This document shows, piece after piece, positions 1 to 9,452 of a DNA stretch of 64,000 bases. Position 1 is the first letter of the stretch; the number at the start of each line of letters is the position of its first letter. Under the pieces are notes generated by a model that saw only the letters and a program-made list of their open reading frames with translations, was not told where the DNA came from and did not search any database. Where the stretch lies: NCBI RefSeq assembly GCF_014200575.1, contig NZ_JACHBZ010000001.1, positions 496,001 to 560,000 of the forward strand, read 5' to 3'. A program made the position numbers and the translations under genes. Source of the stretch: Mucilaginibacter saanensis. Its GTDB lineage: Bacteria > Bacteroidota > Bacteroidia > Sphingobacteriales > Sphingobacteriaceae.

Positions 1-993
1 ACCAACACCGGCAAGTATATCGATAACTATAACATTAAACTGTTTAATACAGCAGCTTATCTGCAATATGAAATAAAACCGGTGGCTGCCCTACGCATCG
101 TAGGCGGTTTACGGTATGACAGGGTGCACTATGATTTCGATAATAGTTTGCCAGCCGGCCAAACCAAGTACAAAGAGCAGGAAACCAATAACTTTAACAT
201 TGTGGCCCCTAAATTGGGCTTAACGTATGATTTAGGACAGAACAAAGGGTTTTATGCTAATTACAGCGTTGGTTTTCAGCCGCCCGAAACTGGTGATCTG
301 TACAGCTCACGTCAGTTAACCCCATTAAAACAGGCTACCTTTGATAATTACGAGGTAGGCGGATGGTTTTCGGCATTCAATAAAAAGCTATATTTTGAAC
401 TGAGTGTGTTTGACCTGGAGGGGCATAATGAGATCATTAACCAGTTACTGCCTGATAATACCACCCAAAATCAAAATGCAGGTGCTACACGTCACCGGGG
501 TATTGAATATGCTTTAACCCTGGCCCCGGTTAAGGAACTAACTTTCAGGTTTAGCGGTACTAATGCAAGGCACACCTATGTAGAGTATAGTGAGGTAACC
601 ACCAATTATAATACAGGTGCCAATACGGTAATTAGCTATAATGGCAAACGCATGAACAATGCGCCGGCCTGGATAGCAAATTCTGAGCTTACCTATAAAC
701 CGGCATATCTGCCCGGGTTTAGGATAGCAACCGAGTGGCAGCATATTAATGAATATTATACCAACCCGGCCAATACCAAAACCTACAGCGGCTATGATAT
801 TTATAACTTGCGTTTAGGGTATGACATTAAAAGCAGTGTGTTAAAGGGAGCGGGCATTTGGTTTAATGTGCTTAACTTAACCAACAAGCTTTATGCCACT
901 ACGGTAACCAGCAACCAGTATGGCGATACATATAATGCCGCACCGCCGCGTACTTACACATTAGGCATCAGTTACTCTTTTTCAAAATATTGA
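1..993 (+). CDS. TonB-dependent receptor, C-terminal part (5' end outside window)
   Basis: The frame is open from base 1, so the GTG at 82 is internal and the gene begins upstream of the window. The visible 330 residues are the beta-barrel part of an outer-membrane TonB-dependent receptor: alternating aromatic strands, the segment FYANYSVGFQPPE typical of siderophore-receptor barrels, and a last strand (RTYTLGISYSF) ending in an aromatic outer-membrane signature. No plug domain is visible. The PepSY protein starts 3 bases after the stop, so the two are almost certainly co-transcribed. That pairing is usual for iron-siderophore or other metal uptake. The ligand cannot be read from the barrel alone. 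Confidence 0.88.
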   Translation, partial: TNTGKYIDNYNIKLFNTAAYLQYEIKPVAALRIVGGLRYDRVHYDFDNSLPAGQTKYKEQETNNFNIVAPKLGLTYDLGQNKGFYANYSVGFQPPETGDLYSSRQLTPLKQATFDNYEVGGWFSAFNKKLYFELSVFDLEGHNEIINQLLPDNTTQNQNAGATRHRGIEYALTLAPVKELTFRFSGTNARHTYVEYSEVTTNYNTGANTVISYNGKRMNNAPAWIANSELTYKPAYLPGFRIATEWQHINEYYTNPANTKTYSGYDIYNLRLGYDIKSSVLKGAGIWFNVLNLTNKLYATTVTSNQYGDTYNAAPPRTYTLGISYSFSKY

Positions 994-995
994 TC

Positions 996-2447
996 ATGGC
1001 ATCAGCAGCAGTAAAAAGTAAATTTTATAAATGGCATCGTGTACTGGGCTTAATAGGCCTGGTACCGGTCATTTTTTGGACATTGAGCGGCTTGTCGCAT
1101 CCATTTATGTCAAACTGGTTCAGGCCGGTAATTGCCAAAGAGGTGTTCAAAACCTTATCGCAAAGCAAAATGAAACCCGTACTATCCATTCAACAGGTAA
1201 TGGACAAGAACAACCTTCCGGATCTGCGGAATTTTAACCTGGTTAATTTTTCAAAAGGCACGTTTTACCAGGTATTGGGGCGCGACAGCGTTTACAAATA
1301 TTATTCGGCTACTGATGGCGTACTGTTACCCAACGGTGATGTACAATACGCCGAGTACCTGGCCCGCTTTTTTACACAAGACTCTACATCTACCCTGAAA
1401 AGTATAGTGCTGCAAACATCATTTGATGGACAGTATCAGCCAATCAATCACCTGTTGCCCGTTTGGAAGGTATCTTTTAACCGTCCGGATGGTATGGATA
1501 TATATATAGAAACAGGCCAGAGTCGTATGGGTACCTTTAACAATAATACCCGCAAAGCATTTTTATGGGTGTTTGAACAATTTCATACCTGGCAGTTTTT
1601 GGCCGATATTGCCGGCGATACGTTCCGCAACGTGTTTTTGCTGGTAATCATGAGCGTCCTTCTGTTTTCGCTCATCAGCGGGTTAACTATTTATGGCCTG
1701 TTCTGGAAAAAGTTTAAAACCATACAGCAAAATCGTAAAGCCAAGGGCACCGTTGATAAACGTTTTGTTCATCGTTTTCACAGGCAAATAGGGCTTATCG
1801 TTTCCTTTGTCATGTTCACGTTTGTGATAAGCGGAGCATTCCATTTATTTGTGAAGCTATATAATAACGATCCTGAAAAGACCGACTACGGGCAGGTGAT
1901 CACTCGCAAACAGTTATGTGTGTCAAACCTCACTTTACCTGCAGCTGATAGCACCATCAAGAAAAACGGTTTGGTAAGCTTCGGCGGAAACGTCTTTTAT
2001 CAGATAGTCGATAATAAAAAGCAGGTTTTATACTTTGATGCACAAACCGGCAAGGAGCGTGAGCTTGGCGATGAGGATTATGCACGGTTTTTAAGTGGCT
2101 ATTATCACACGGCAACCCAGGGCTTAAAAACCTTTAAAGGCCGGGTTAAGGTAGATCTGATAAAACAGTTTGACAATGAGTACGGATTTATCAATAAGCG
2201 CCTGCCGGTTGAAAAGGTAAGCTATCCTAATGGAGATAACTGGTATATAGAAACCACATCGTCAAAACTGGCCACCAGAGTTGCCGGTATTGACAGGGCC
2301 GAGGGGTTATCCTTTATTTTTCTGCATAAATACTTTGGCATGAGTTGGGCCGGTAAGGATATTCGCGATCTGGTGAGTATGCTGGCGGCAATGGGCGTAT
2401 TGGTGGTGTCATTATTTGGCTTTGCCTCCTTTATTAAAAACAAGTAA
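996..2447 (+). CDS. PepSY-associated TM helix domain protein
   Basis: This 483-residue inner-membrane protein has the PepSY_TM layout: TM1 near residues 15-36, a large periplasmic part, a TM pair near 213-236 and 263-285, a second periplasmic part and a last TM near 458-478. Conserved His residues sit next to the helices (HRVLGLIG at the start, HTWQF before TM2, HRFHRQIGL before TM3, HKYFGMSW before TM4). Family members are thought to reduce or pass metal ions after TonB-dependent import. I chose the ATG at 996; a TTG two codons upstream would overlap the receptor stop. It is followed after 2 bases by a metal-binding lipoprotein, which suggests a three-gene metal operon. Confidence 0.85.
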   Translation: MASAAVKSKFYKWHRVLGLIGLVPVIFWTLSGLSHPFMSNWFRPVIAKEVFKTLSQSKMKPVLSIQQVMDKNNLPDLRNFNLVNFSKGTFYQVLGRDSVYKYYSATDGVLLPNGDVQYAEYLARFFTQDSTSTLKSIVLQTSFDGQYQPINHLLPVWKVSFNRPDGMDIYIETGQSRMGTFNNNTRKAFLWVFEQFHTWQFLADIAGDTFRNVFLLVIMSVLLFSLISGLTIYGLFWKKFKTIQQNRKAKGTVDKRFVHRFHRQIGLIVSFVMFTFVISGAFHLFVKLYNNDPEKTDYGQVITRKQLCVSNLTLPAADSTIKKNGLVSFGGNVFYQIVDNKKQVLYFDAQTGKERELGDEDYARFLSGYYHTATQGLKTFKGRVKVDLIKQFDNEYGFINKRLPVEKVSYPNGDNWYIETTSSKLATRVAGIDRAEGLSFIFLHKYFGMSWAGKDIRDLVSMLAAMGVLVVSLFGFASFIKNK

Positions 2448-2449
2448 TC

Positions 2450-2659
2450 ATGAAAAAAACAATCATAATCTTTGCTTTAACGGCATTGTCATTAGGTGGC
2501 ATTACAGCTTGTAACCATGGTGGACAATCAACCACAAAACATCAAAAGAAGGGTAAATATATATGTACCATGCACCCTAACGTAAGCGCCGATAAGCCCG
2601 GTGTTTGCCCTAAATGCGGCATGGAACTGGTAGAGCGGGATACTACGGACGATAAGTAG
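2450..2659 (+). CDS. Small heavy-metal-binding-domain lipoprotein
   Basis: The protein has 69 residues. Residues 1-20 form a signal peptide ending in a lipobox with Cys21 as the lipidation site. After a short polar linker comes a heavy-metal-binding domain of the YHS-like kind found in CusB adaptors and copper ATPases: Y37, C39, M41, H42, P43, then C53-P-K-C56-G-M58. The Cys, Met and His set suits Cu(I) or a similar soft metal. It starts 2 bases after the PepSY gene and is probably the last gene of that operon. A role as a periplasm-facing metal chaperone is inference. The copper-type domain argues that the upstream receptor may not be a classical ferric-siderophore system. Confidence 0.82.
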   Translation: MKKTIIIFALTALSLGGITACNHGGQSTTKHQKKGKYICTMHPNVSADKPGVCPKCGMELVERDTTDDK

Positions 2660-2689
2660 ATAATATATTATTCACACCCCAAATACAAT

Positions 2690-2772
2690 TTGTCATTCTG
2701 AGTGATCGCGAAGAATCTGTTCACGAATTAGCTTATCGTGAAATAGATCCTTCGTACCTCAGGATGACAATT
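2690..2772. repeat. Imperfect intergenic palindrome, copy 1
   Basis: The whole 83 bases fold back on themselves: the outer arm TTGTCATTCTGAG pairs with CTCAGGATGACAA and an inner arm CGAAGAATCTGTTCACGA pairs imperfectly with TCGTGAAATAGATCCTTCG. A related palindrome with the same TTGTCAT-CTGA start and GAAG-ATCT core lies at 49202-49257. Elements of this look are scattered between genes in many Bacteroidota genomes. It lies between the convergent ends of the metal operon and a minus-strand gene and could act as a bidirectional stop for transcription, although it has no clear T run. Confidence 0.7.
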
Positions 2773-2789
2773 TTATAGCTTTTTTATTC

Positions 2790-3146
2790 TTACTTCTTTC
2801 TCATCAGCGTTGTATGGGTCTTTGCGCCATTGAGTGCAATGTCAACCCCAACTGAGTCACCATAAAATTTGCCGGTATGCTCAATCTCCATATCGCCAAG
2901 CATTACGGTAAATTTAAAATTGGTACCGGTTATTTTACCGTCATCAATAGGTATTTCTCCCTTGGGGGTTTTGGCTGTACCGGTTAATTTGTCACCATCA
3001 ACCTTAAAGTTATAAAGCAGTGGATATACTTCGCCTGTATCGGTTTTCAATGTACCGGTCCACATTCCCGAGAAATCAGCAATGGTAGCAAAACTGGCTA
3101 AAAAGCAGCATAATAACAGGGCGGTTGTTAAAAATTTCCTTTTCAT
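2790..3146 (-). CDS. Small secreted protein of unknown function
   Basis: The 118-residue product has a clear signal peptide (residues 1-20, cleavage near SFA-TIA). The mature part is made of short beta strands with Gly turns (FSGMWTGTLKTDTGEVYP, DKLTGTAKTPKGE, ITGTNFKFTVMLGD), suggesting a small lipocalin-like or beta-sandwich fold. Similar short secreted proteins are common in Bacteroidota and lack an assigned function. Its start is divergent from the GH28 gene. No catalytic motif is visible. Confidence 0.7.
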   Translation of the reverse strand: MKRKFLTTALLLCCFLASFATIADFSGMWTGTLKTDTGEVYPLLYNFKVDGDKLTGTAKTPKGEIPIDDGKITGTNFKFTVMLGDMEIEHTGKFYGDSVGVDIALNGAKTHTTLMRKK

Positions 3147-3234
3147 GAGTGTTGTTTTTCAATCACTAAATGTAGAATCCCTATTAAAATTAATCATGAA
3201 CTATAGGTTAAATTTACCTGATAATTATAGCCTT

Positions 3235-4815
3235 ATGTATTACCTCTACTCCCGATTTACGATAGCTGTTATGTTGTTCTTGCTATCTGTTAGCTCCTAT
3301 GCGCAAAGTTTTAATATTAAGGACTACGGCGCGGTTGGCGACGGGAAAAGTATAAGTACAACGGCCATACAAAAAACTATTGATGCCTGTTACAAAAATG
3401 GAGGTGGCCGGGTATATGTGCCCGCCGGGATTTTTATTACGGGCACTGTAAATTTAAAAAGCAATATTAACCTTTACCTTGAAAACGGTGCTGTTTTGCA
3501 AGGGAGTGAAAACTTGAAAGACTATCAAAGCTACTCCCTGCCGCAGTATGGTATTAACTATTATGGTATTTTATACACCGTTAATGCCGAAAACGTTTCT
3601 ATCACCGGGCAGGGTACTATTGATGGTAATAATAAAGTTTTTTATGATTTTGAACATGCCAAAAAAATGGATGCCAATAGCACCAAACTTACCCGGCAAA
3701 AAGAAAATTACCGGCATGTGGCAAGTGGTATTGGAGATGGGCCGGTAGTGCCAAAAGATCGTCCTCGTCAAATGGTGATATTCAGTCAATGTAAAAATGT
3801 GCAGCTACGCGATATTTCACTCCTCAACTCCCCGTTCTGGACCCTGCATTTTGCAGATTGCGATCTGGTGAACGTTAACGGTATACGCCTGTGGAGCGGT
3901 TTGCTGGTACCTAATGCAGATGGTATTGACGTAACCAGTTGCAGCAATGTGGTAATAGCCAACTCAGACATCCGCTCGGGCGATGATGCCATTGCCATTG
4001 TTGGATATGATCATCATTTCGAAATTCCTGGTTTTAGCGGCATACGGCATGTGTCTGAAAACATTATTGTAACTAATTGTAACCTGCAATCATACTCAAG
4101 CGGCATCAGGATAGGTTTTCTGGATCAAAATACGGTTCGTAACGTGCACGTAAGTCATGTAAATATTACCAACTCAACCCGTGGGATAGGTATTTTTTTA
4201 CGTGATGAAGGTTCCCTCAAAAATATCAGTTTCTCAGATATGACCATTGAAACCCATTTACGAACAGGTGACTGGTGGGGCAATGGCGAGCCAATCCATA
4301 TTTCGGCAGTGCGTGGTAAGGAGCTTGTAAAACTGGGCACTATAAAAAACGTGAGTTTTGATAACATTACCTGCAAAGGCGAAAATGGAATACTTATTTA
4401 CGGATCAGATGAGAGCGTGATACAGGATATTAAATTCAATAATATATCTTTTGAATTGTTGAACAGTAAATTGAACGATGTAGCCGGCGGTAATATTGAT
4501 ATGCGCGGAGCACTTGCTGAAAAAGATCAACTATTTCAGCATGATATCCCCGGTTTATTTGCTCATGATGTAGATGGCTTAGCTATTAATAACTTTAAGC
4601 TTGTTTGGGATAGCACAATTACCCAACCATATTTTACCCATGGTATTGAGGTGAATAATTTTAAGGATGTAAAAATTACCAACTTCAATGGTAGGGCGGC
4701 GCCGTCAAATAAAAATGCGTATCGTATATACCTGAGCAAGGGTGATAATGTTACGCTGGATACTAAAGATGGCGTGCACACTGATGGGGTTACAGGGGTA
4801 AGCGTAATAAAATAA
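3235..4815 (+). CDS. Glycoside hydrolase family 28 (polygalacturonase-type)
   Basis: The 526-residue product has a signal peptide (cleavage after SSYAQ) and a right-handed parallel beta-helix. The opening FNIKDYGAVGDGKS is the hallmark of pectin-acting beta-helix enzymes. GH28 catalytic Asp motifs are visible as NADGID followed by SGDDAIAI. The classical GHG histidine motif is replaced by SSGIRIG, and RGIGIF occupies the RIK region, so substrate or linkage may differ from plain polygalacturonan. I chose the ATG at 3235 because it gives a compact signal peptide; an ATG at 3196 is the alternative, and the longer open frame from 3082 would overlap the divergent gene. Likely secreted or periplasmic pectin breakdown. 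Confidence 0.85.
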   Translation: MYYLYSRFTIAVMLFLLSVSSYAQSFNIKDYGAVGDGKSISTTAIQKTIDACYKNGGGRVYVPAGIFITGTVNLKSNINLYLENGAVLQGSENLKDYQSYSLPQYGINYYGILYTVNAENVSITGQGTIDGNNKVFYDFEHAKKMDANSTKLTRQKENYRHVASGIGDGPVVPKDRPRQMVIFSQCKNVQLRDISLLNSPFWTLHFADCDLVNVNGIRLWSGLLVPNADGIDVTSCSNVVIANSDIRSGDDAIAIVGYDHHFEIPGFSGIRHVSENIIVTNCNLQSYSSGIRIGFLDQNTVRNVHVSHVNITNSTRGIGIFLRDEGSLKNISFSDMTIETHLRTGDWWGNGEPIHISAVRGKELVKLGTIKNVSFDNITCKGENGILIYGSDESVIQDIKFNNISFELLNSKLNDVAGGNIDMRGALAEKDQLFQHDIPGLFAHDVDGLAINNFKLVWDSTITQPYFTHGIEVNNFKDVKITNFNGRAAPSNKNAYRIYLSKGDNVTLDTKDGVHTDGVTGVSVIK

Positions 4816-4971
4816 TTACTAATATTTATTTAGTTTTCTTCAGGTTATTGTTGATTAAAAACAATAATTGTTAAGCATACATTTTATTTATTTTGTAAAT
4901 AATGTATATTTAGCGTCTTCCTGACGCTTTATACAACATAAGTAAACTGTTATACCTAAATAATTACCTGA

Positions 4972-7191
4972 ATGAGAAAAATACTTGTACTTATCTTTTT
5001 GGCTGTGGGCTTTTTAAGGGCTTCGGCACAGGATGTTTCATTAAACAAAGGCTGGAAACTGGCCGTAGGCGATTCGGCACAATGGGCATCACCCACTTTT
5101 AATGACCAGCATTGGGCATCTGTTAATGTATCGCAAAGCTGGGAGCAGGAGGGGCACCCGGGCTATGATGGTTTTGGCTGGTACCGAATCCACGTGGTTA
5201 TCCCATCATCGTTAAAGGAAAAAGCATATGTTAAGGATAGCCTGCGTATTAACCTGGGTACTGTTGATGATAACGATGAGGTATATCTTAACGGCAAACT
5301 CATAGGCAGGTTTGGTGGTAAAACCGGCGATATAAAAACTGGTAGTTTTTATGGTCCGCGTACTTACACCATAGCTGCAAACAACCCTGCCATTTTATGG
5401 GATAAGGAAAATATTTTGGCCGTAAGGATATTTGATACCGGGGGCGATGGTGGTATATACGGCAGTAACTTTAATATTGCCATGGCCGATGTTATGGATC
5501 ATGTAAGTATAAATACCGAAGCTGATTTTGATTACGGCGACCGTAATAGTCTGAACAAATCAATAAAATTATTAACCACCAGTCAGTACAGTTACCAGGG
5601 TAAACTGGCATTTAAGGTAACCGATCCTGAAACCAACGCTGTTTTGTACGAAAAAACAAACGATGCTGCCTTTACCAGCGGTAAACCATTTACCTACACG
5701 TTTGAGATAGCCAGGTTAGAGAAAAAATCATATACTATTACCTATACTTTTACCGACCAAAAATCTGGTAAAGAGCTTGTCAGGACTGAAACAACGCCTT
5801 ATATACTTACCCCATACCCATCGGCAAAGCCTAAAATAAATGGCGCTGATGTTTTTGGTGCGCGCGCAGGTAACCCGTTCCTGTATCTTATACCAGCAAC
5901 CGGTAAAAAACCTTTGGTGTATAAAGCTGCAGGCTTGCCCGATGGCCTAAAACTGGATGCAGCTACCGGTATCATTACAGGTGCCGTGGCGCAAAAAGGA
6001 AGCTATTCGGTTACGCTCACGGTAAGCAATAGGCTGGGTGTTAAAACTAAAAACTTTACTATTGTTATCGGTGATAATATTGGTTTAACGCCTGCACTGG
6101 GCTGGAACAGCTGGAATGCATGGGGCTTAAGTGTTGACGATAAAAAGGTACGCATATCTGCAAAAGCAATGGCCGACAGGCTAAGCGCACATGGTTGGGC
6201 CTATGTTAATATTGATGATGGATGGGAGGCCGAACAACGCCAGGCTGATGGTAAAATAACAGCCAACAGCAAGTTTCCTGATATGAAGGAGCTTACCGAT
6301 TATGTGCATGGTTTAGGTTTACGCATGGGTATTTATTCGTCGCCGGGGCCGCGCACTTGCGGTGGGTTCCTGGGTAGCTGGCAGCATGAGGAGCAGGACG
6401 CCCAAACTTATGGCGATTGGGGTATTGATTATTTAAAATATGATTGGTGCTCATACTCTGAAGTTACCCCGGCAAATCCTGATCTGCCTGCTTTAAAAAA
6501 GCCTTACCAGGTAATGCGTGGTGCATTGGACAAGATAAACCGCGATATTATGTTTAGCCTTTGCCAGTATGGCTGGGGCGATGTTTGGCAGTGGGGAGCA
6601 GAGGTTGGCGGCAACAGCTGGCGCACTACCGGTGATATTCAGGATACCTGGAGAAGTTTGTCATCTATCGGTTTCAACCAGGATAAGGCATCACCATTTG
6701 CACAGCCCGGCCATTTTAATGATCCGGATATGCTGGTTGTGGGTAAAGTGGGCTGGGGCCCCAGCCTGCATAACACCCGCCTTACGTTTGATGAGCAGTA
6801 TACCCACATTAGTCTTTGGAGCTTGCTGTCGTCACCTTTGTTAATTGGTTGCGATATGGGGCATCTGGATAAGTTTACGCTTAATTTGCTTACCAATGAT
6901 GAAGTATTGGCTATTGATCAGGATGCTTTGGGTAAGGGTGCTGCAAGGTATATTAAAAACGATAGGTACCAGATTTGGGTAAAGGAATTGAAGGATGGCA
7001 GCAAAGCCATTGGTATATTTAACCTGTCAGACAAATATCAAACCATCAGTCTTGATAAAAACGACCCGGCACTAAAGGGTTTTACCAAATTCAGGGATGT
7101 ATGGCAGCAAAAGTTTATAGTTGCAACGGGTAAGGCATTCAGCACCAAGGTAGCACCGCACGGAGTTACATTGATCCGGGTTGAGAAATAG
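4972..7191 (+). CDS. GH27 alpha-galactosidase with N-terminal jelly roll and putative Ig domain
   Basis: The 739-residue secreted enzyme has a signal peptide (1-20), a galactose-binding-like jelly roll (about 40-160, containing WASVNVSQSWEQEG), a linker, a putative Ig domain (about 290-365, GLPDGLKLDAATGIITG) and a GH27/clan-D barrel from about 375 (LGWNSWNAWG, NIDDGWE). The predicted nucleophile is Asp491 in KYDWC and the acid/base Asp555 in TTGDIQDTW, by analogy with human GLA Asp170 and Asp231. A C-terminal beta-sandwich ends the protein. It would release terminal alpha-galactose from galactomannan, pectin side chains or similar. It follows the GH28 gene with 156 bases between, so it may be separately transcribed. 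Confidence 0.92.
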   Translation: MRKILVLIFLAVGFLRASAQDVSLNKGWKLAVGDSAQWASPTFNDQHWASVNVSQSWEQEGHPGYDGFGWYRIHVVIPSSLKEKAYVKDSLRINLGTVDDNDEVYLNGKLIGRFGGKTGDIKTGSFYGPRTYTIAANNPAILWDKENILAVRIFDTGGDGGIYGSNFNIAMADVMDHVSINTEADFDYGDRNSLNKSIKLLTTSQYSYQGKLAFKVTDPETNAVLYEKTNDAAFTSGKPFTYTFEIARLEKKSYTITYTFTDQKSGKELVRTETTPYILTPYPSAKPKINGADVFGARAGNPFLYLIPATGKKPLVYKAAGLPDGLKLDAATGIITGAVAQKGSYSVTLTVSNRLGVKTKNFTIVIGDNIGLTPALGWNSWNAWGLSVDDKKVRISAKAMADRLSAHGWAYVNIDDGWEAEQRQADGKITANSKFPDMKELTDYVHGLGLRMGIYSSPGPRTCGGFLGSWQHEEQDAQTYGDWGIDYLKYDWCSYSEVTPANPDLPALKKPYQVMRGALDKINRDIMFSLCQYGWGDVWQWGAEVGGNSWRTTGDIQDTWRSLSSIGFNQDKASPFAQPGHFNDPDMLVVGKVGWGPSLHNTRLTFDEQYTHISLWSLLSSPLLIGCDMGHLDKFTLNLLTNDEVLAIDQDALGKGAARYIKNDRYQIWVKELKDGSKAIGIFNLSDKYQTISLDKNDPALKGFTKFRDVWQQKFIVATGKAFSTKVAPHGVTLIRVEK

Positions 7192-7214
7192 TTACCTGAG
7201 GTAATTGATACCAT

Positions 7215-7266
7215 AAAAGCATGTCAGTTTTGGGATTAAATATATCCCGGAATGACATGCTTTTTT
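7215..7266 (+). terminator. Terminator after the GH27 gene
   Basis: Outer arms AAAAGCATGTCA and TGACATGCTTTT pair perfectly, an inner GGGAT/ATCCC pair extends the stem, and a T run follows. It lies 24 bases after the GH27 stop. Confidence 0.8.
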
Positions 7267-7362
7267 ATTTTATGATGATGAGGAAAGCGAGGCTGTTGAC
7301 TTACGTTTTTATCAGCGCAGTATCCTCTTATTGTAGCGGATTGAAAATTATTATAAAGGCTC

Positions 7363-8265
7363 TTAATTTGTAGGAGTGGTATAATAATAAATGGGTGCAA
7401 AAACACCTTCACTGGTGGTATAAAAGCCTTTGGCGTCGGGGGTAAAGCCTATTGCTTCACCTTGCTTTTCTGGTTTGTAAGGCACTTCCTCAGGTTTTCT
7501 GACCATGGTATCCCAGATATGTTCTTTAGGCTGGCGACGCCAGTAATAAACTTTTTCGTAGCTCCTTAACAAAACCTGTTGCCCGTCTTTTGATATATCT
7601 CCGCCGGTTATCCATTTAAATGGCCTAAAGCCTGGGAAAAACAGCCTGGCACGTTTAGTAAGCTTAAGGGTATCATTAGCTGTGTAGTTTAACGGGGCTG
7701 TGTAAACGCCTACGGTATCGCTGCGTTTGGTTACTATGTATAGCAGTTTCTCAACAGGGTCTATCATTAAAGTTTCGGCATCCTTGGCGCCATCAGGGTA
7801 TTTTAAATTTACGGGTACCGCCACAACGTTGCTCAGGCTATCGGTTGCCCATGATTTTTTTTCAGGGATGCGGTAAATAGTAAGAAAAGGCCACCAATTG
7901 TTGTTATCACCGATATCGCCAATATAAACATAGCTTTTGCCTTTAACAGGGCCCGGACCTACGGCTATATCTTCGCAATCACGTACCCCTAAGGGTTTGT
8001 GGGTACCGTTAAAGTAAATGGTAGTTTTTAATTTGCCATCGGGGGTTATCGCGAAAAAACGACTTGTATCGCCGCTGTCATTATGTACATAATAAATGTT
8101 CGGACTAATAGATGATGCCGCAATGCCGGATATTTCATCCATTTGTTTACTGCTGAGCGTACCACTTTGTACCTTTTTATCAAATAGCCTGTGCTTGGCA
8201 AAGGCCCCCACGAAAATGAGGATGATAAAAGGTATTAGTAATTTTAACTTTTTTGATCTGCTCAT
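7363..8265 (-). CDS. Membrane-anchored propeller-like protein of unknown function
   Basis: The 300-residue protein has one N-terminal hydrophobic segment (about 8-24) and no lipobox, so it is probably anchored with its bulk outside the cytoplasm. The rest consists of repeated beta-strand units around DEISGIAAS, VRDCEDIAVGPG, VYIGDIGDNN, KDAETLMIDP and GEAIGFTPDAKGFYTTSEG, the pattern of a beta-propeller in which each blade carries an acidic turn, similar to esterase-like phytase propellers. No catalytic residue can be assigned. It stands alone on the minus strand, convergent with the GH27 gene. Confidence 0.7.
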   Translation of the reverse strand: MSRSKKLKLLIPFIILIFVGAFAKHRLFDKKVQSGTLSSKQMDEISGIAASSISPNIYYVHNDSGDTSRFFAITPDGKLKTTIYFNGTHKPLGVRDCEDIAVGPGPVKGKSYVYIGDIGDNNNWWPFLTIYRIPEKKSWATDSLSNVVAVPVNLKYPDGAKDAETLMIDPVEKLLYIVTKRSDTVGVYTAPLNYTANDTLKLTKRARLFFPGFRPFKWITGGDISKDGQQVLLRSYEKVYYWRRQPKEHIWDTMVRKPEEVPYKPEKQGEAIGFTPDAKGFYTTSEGVFAPIYYYTTPTN

Positions 8266-8437
8266 GTTATTTATTGCAAATAATAACGCAAATTAATCAA
8301 AATAGTATGAAGATCGCATTAATTAAATAATGTTAATGTGTAAATAGTGAATGAGTTACCTCTTTAATGCGCTCAAAAAGCTCTTGAATGACAGGTAATA
8401 ATAATTAATTTTCGGGCAGCTTCAAAAGCCTTTAGGA

Positions 8438-9274
8438 TTAATAGATGTCCTTTTCGGGTTGCTTTCTTTCAAATTTCTGGAATGGGATTTTAACGGCGCC
8501 AATAAAACTGCCATTAAGGTTTTCGTCCATGTGGGTATCAATGCCAAAAACGGTTTCTTCCCGGCTCAGTTTGCCATAAGTACCAAATAACCTGTCCCAG
8601 ATGCTTAATACATCACCATAATTGCAATCGGTATAAGGCAGTTGGTAGTGATGATGCACGTGATGCAGGTTAGGGGTAATAAAAACCAGGGATACTACTT
8701 TATTAACTCTTTCAGAAAAACGGAACTCGGTATGAGCTATAATATTTGAAAAGGATTGAAAGGTTTGCCGTAAAATTAAAACACCTATAGCGGGGCCACA
8801 AATAAATACCCAAAGCATCAGGAAACAGGTACGTACGCAGGTTTCGCAAGGGTGCTCGCGCGTGGTTGTTGATACATCTACCTTAAGATCACTATGATGA
8901 ACCAAGTGAAATTTCCACAAGGGCTCTACTTTATGCATAGTAACATGATAAGTATATTCACACAGATCCATCAGTATAAATAAGGTGATATAATATACCC
9001 AGGGGTTATAGTGGTAGGGGATAAAATTGATAAGCCCCCAATGATGGGCCGTGACCCATGAGGATATTAAAACAACAAAGGTTGTTAATAGCAGCTGTAT
9101 AGGTAATGCGGTAAAAATAAATGAAGCATTTACCGCAGTGTGTTTCCATTTATTTTTGATGCCGTCAATAGAGGCCATCATTTCGGCAAACCATAGGCTT
9201 GTTATAACGCCTGCATATAATATTACTTGTGTTAGATCTTCGTGATGAGAGAAAAATGAGCGCAGTTCTGCCAT
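8438..9274 (-). CDS. Sterol desaturase / fatty acid hydroxylase family protein
   Basis: This 278-residue membrane protein carries the di-iron histidine clusters of the fatty acid hydroxylase superfamily: H110-xxx-H114, H123-xx-H126-H127, H181 and the H204-H209 cluster (LHHVHHH). Hydrophobic segments lie near 17-35, 50-72, 93-108 and 150-172. The family includes sphinganine C4-hydroxylases, sterol desaturases and fatty acid hydroxylases. The next gene upstream on the same strand is a DEGS-like desaturase, which favours a lipid-tail substrate, perhaps a sphingolipid; this is inference. The 217-base gap holding a terminator means the two are probably not one transcript. Confidence 0.86.
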   Translation of the reverse strand: MAELRSFFSHHEDLTQVILYAGVITSLWFAEMMASIDGIKNKWKHTAVNASFIFTALPIQLLLTTFVVLISSWVTAHHWGLINFIPYHYNPWVYYITLFILMDLCEYTYHVTMHKVEPLWKFHLVHHSDLKVDVSTTTREHPCETCVRTCFLMLWVFICGPAIGVLILRQTFQSFSNIIAHTEFRFSERVNKVVSLVFITPNLHHVHHHYQLPYTDCNYGDVLSIWDRLFGTYGKLSREETVFGIDTHMDENLNGSFIGAVKIPFQKFERKQPEKDIY

Positions 9275-9452
9275 AGTTTATGCTAATAGGGTTATAAAGG
9301 TAGTGTATTTTATAACTGTTTCATTAACATGACTTGGCGTCTTCATCATTTGTTCATTTTTCTCGGCGTGTTAAAACAGTTAACGAATATCATTATTATA
9401 CCTATGTCGGGTTTTGGAAACACAGGTAAAGTGGTAAAAAGTTAGGGTATAA

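Noticed and set aside
82..993. Complete 303-residue receptor starting at GTG 82
   Set aside because: The frame is open to base 1 and the protein has no signal peptide or plug, so it is the end of a longer gene.
3082..3234. N-terminal extension of the GH28 enzyme
   Set aside because: It would overlap the divergent secreted-protein gene and put 51 residues in front of the signal peptide.
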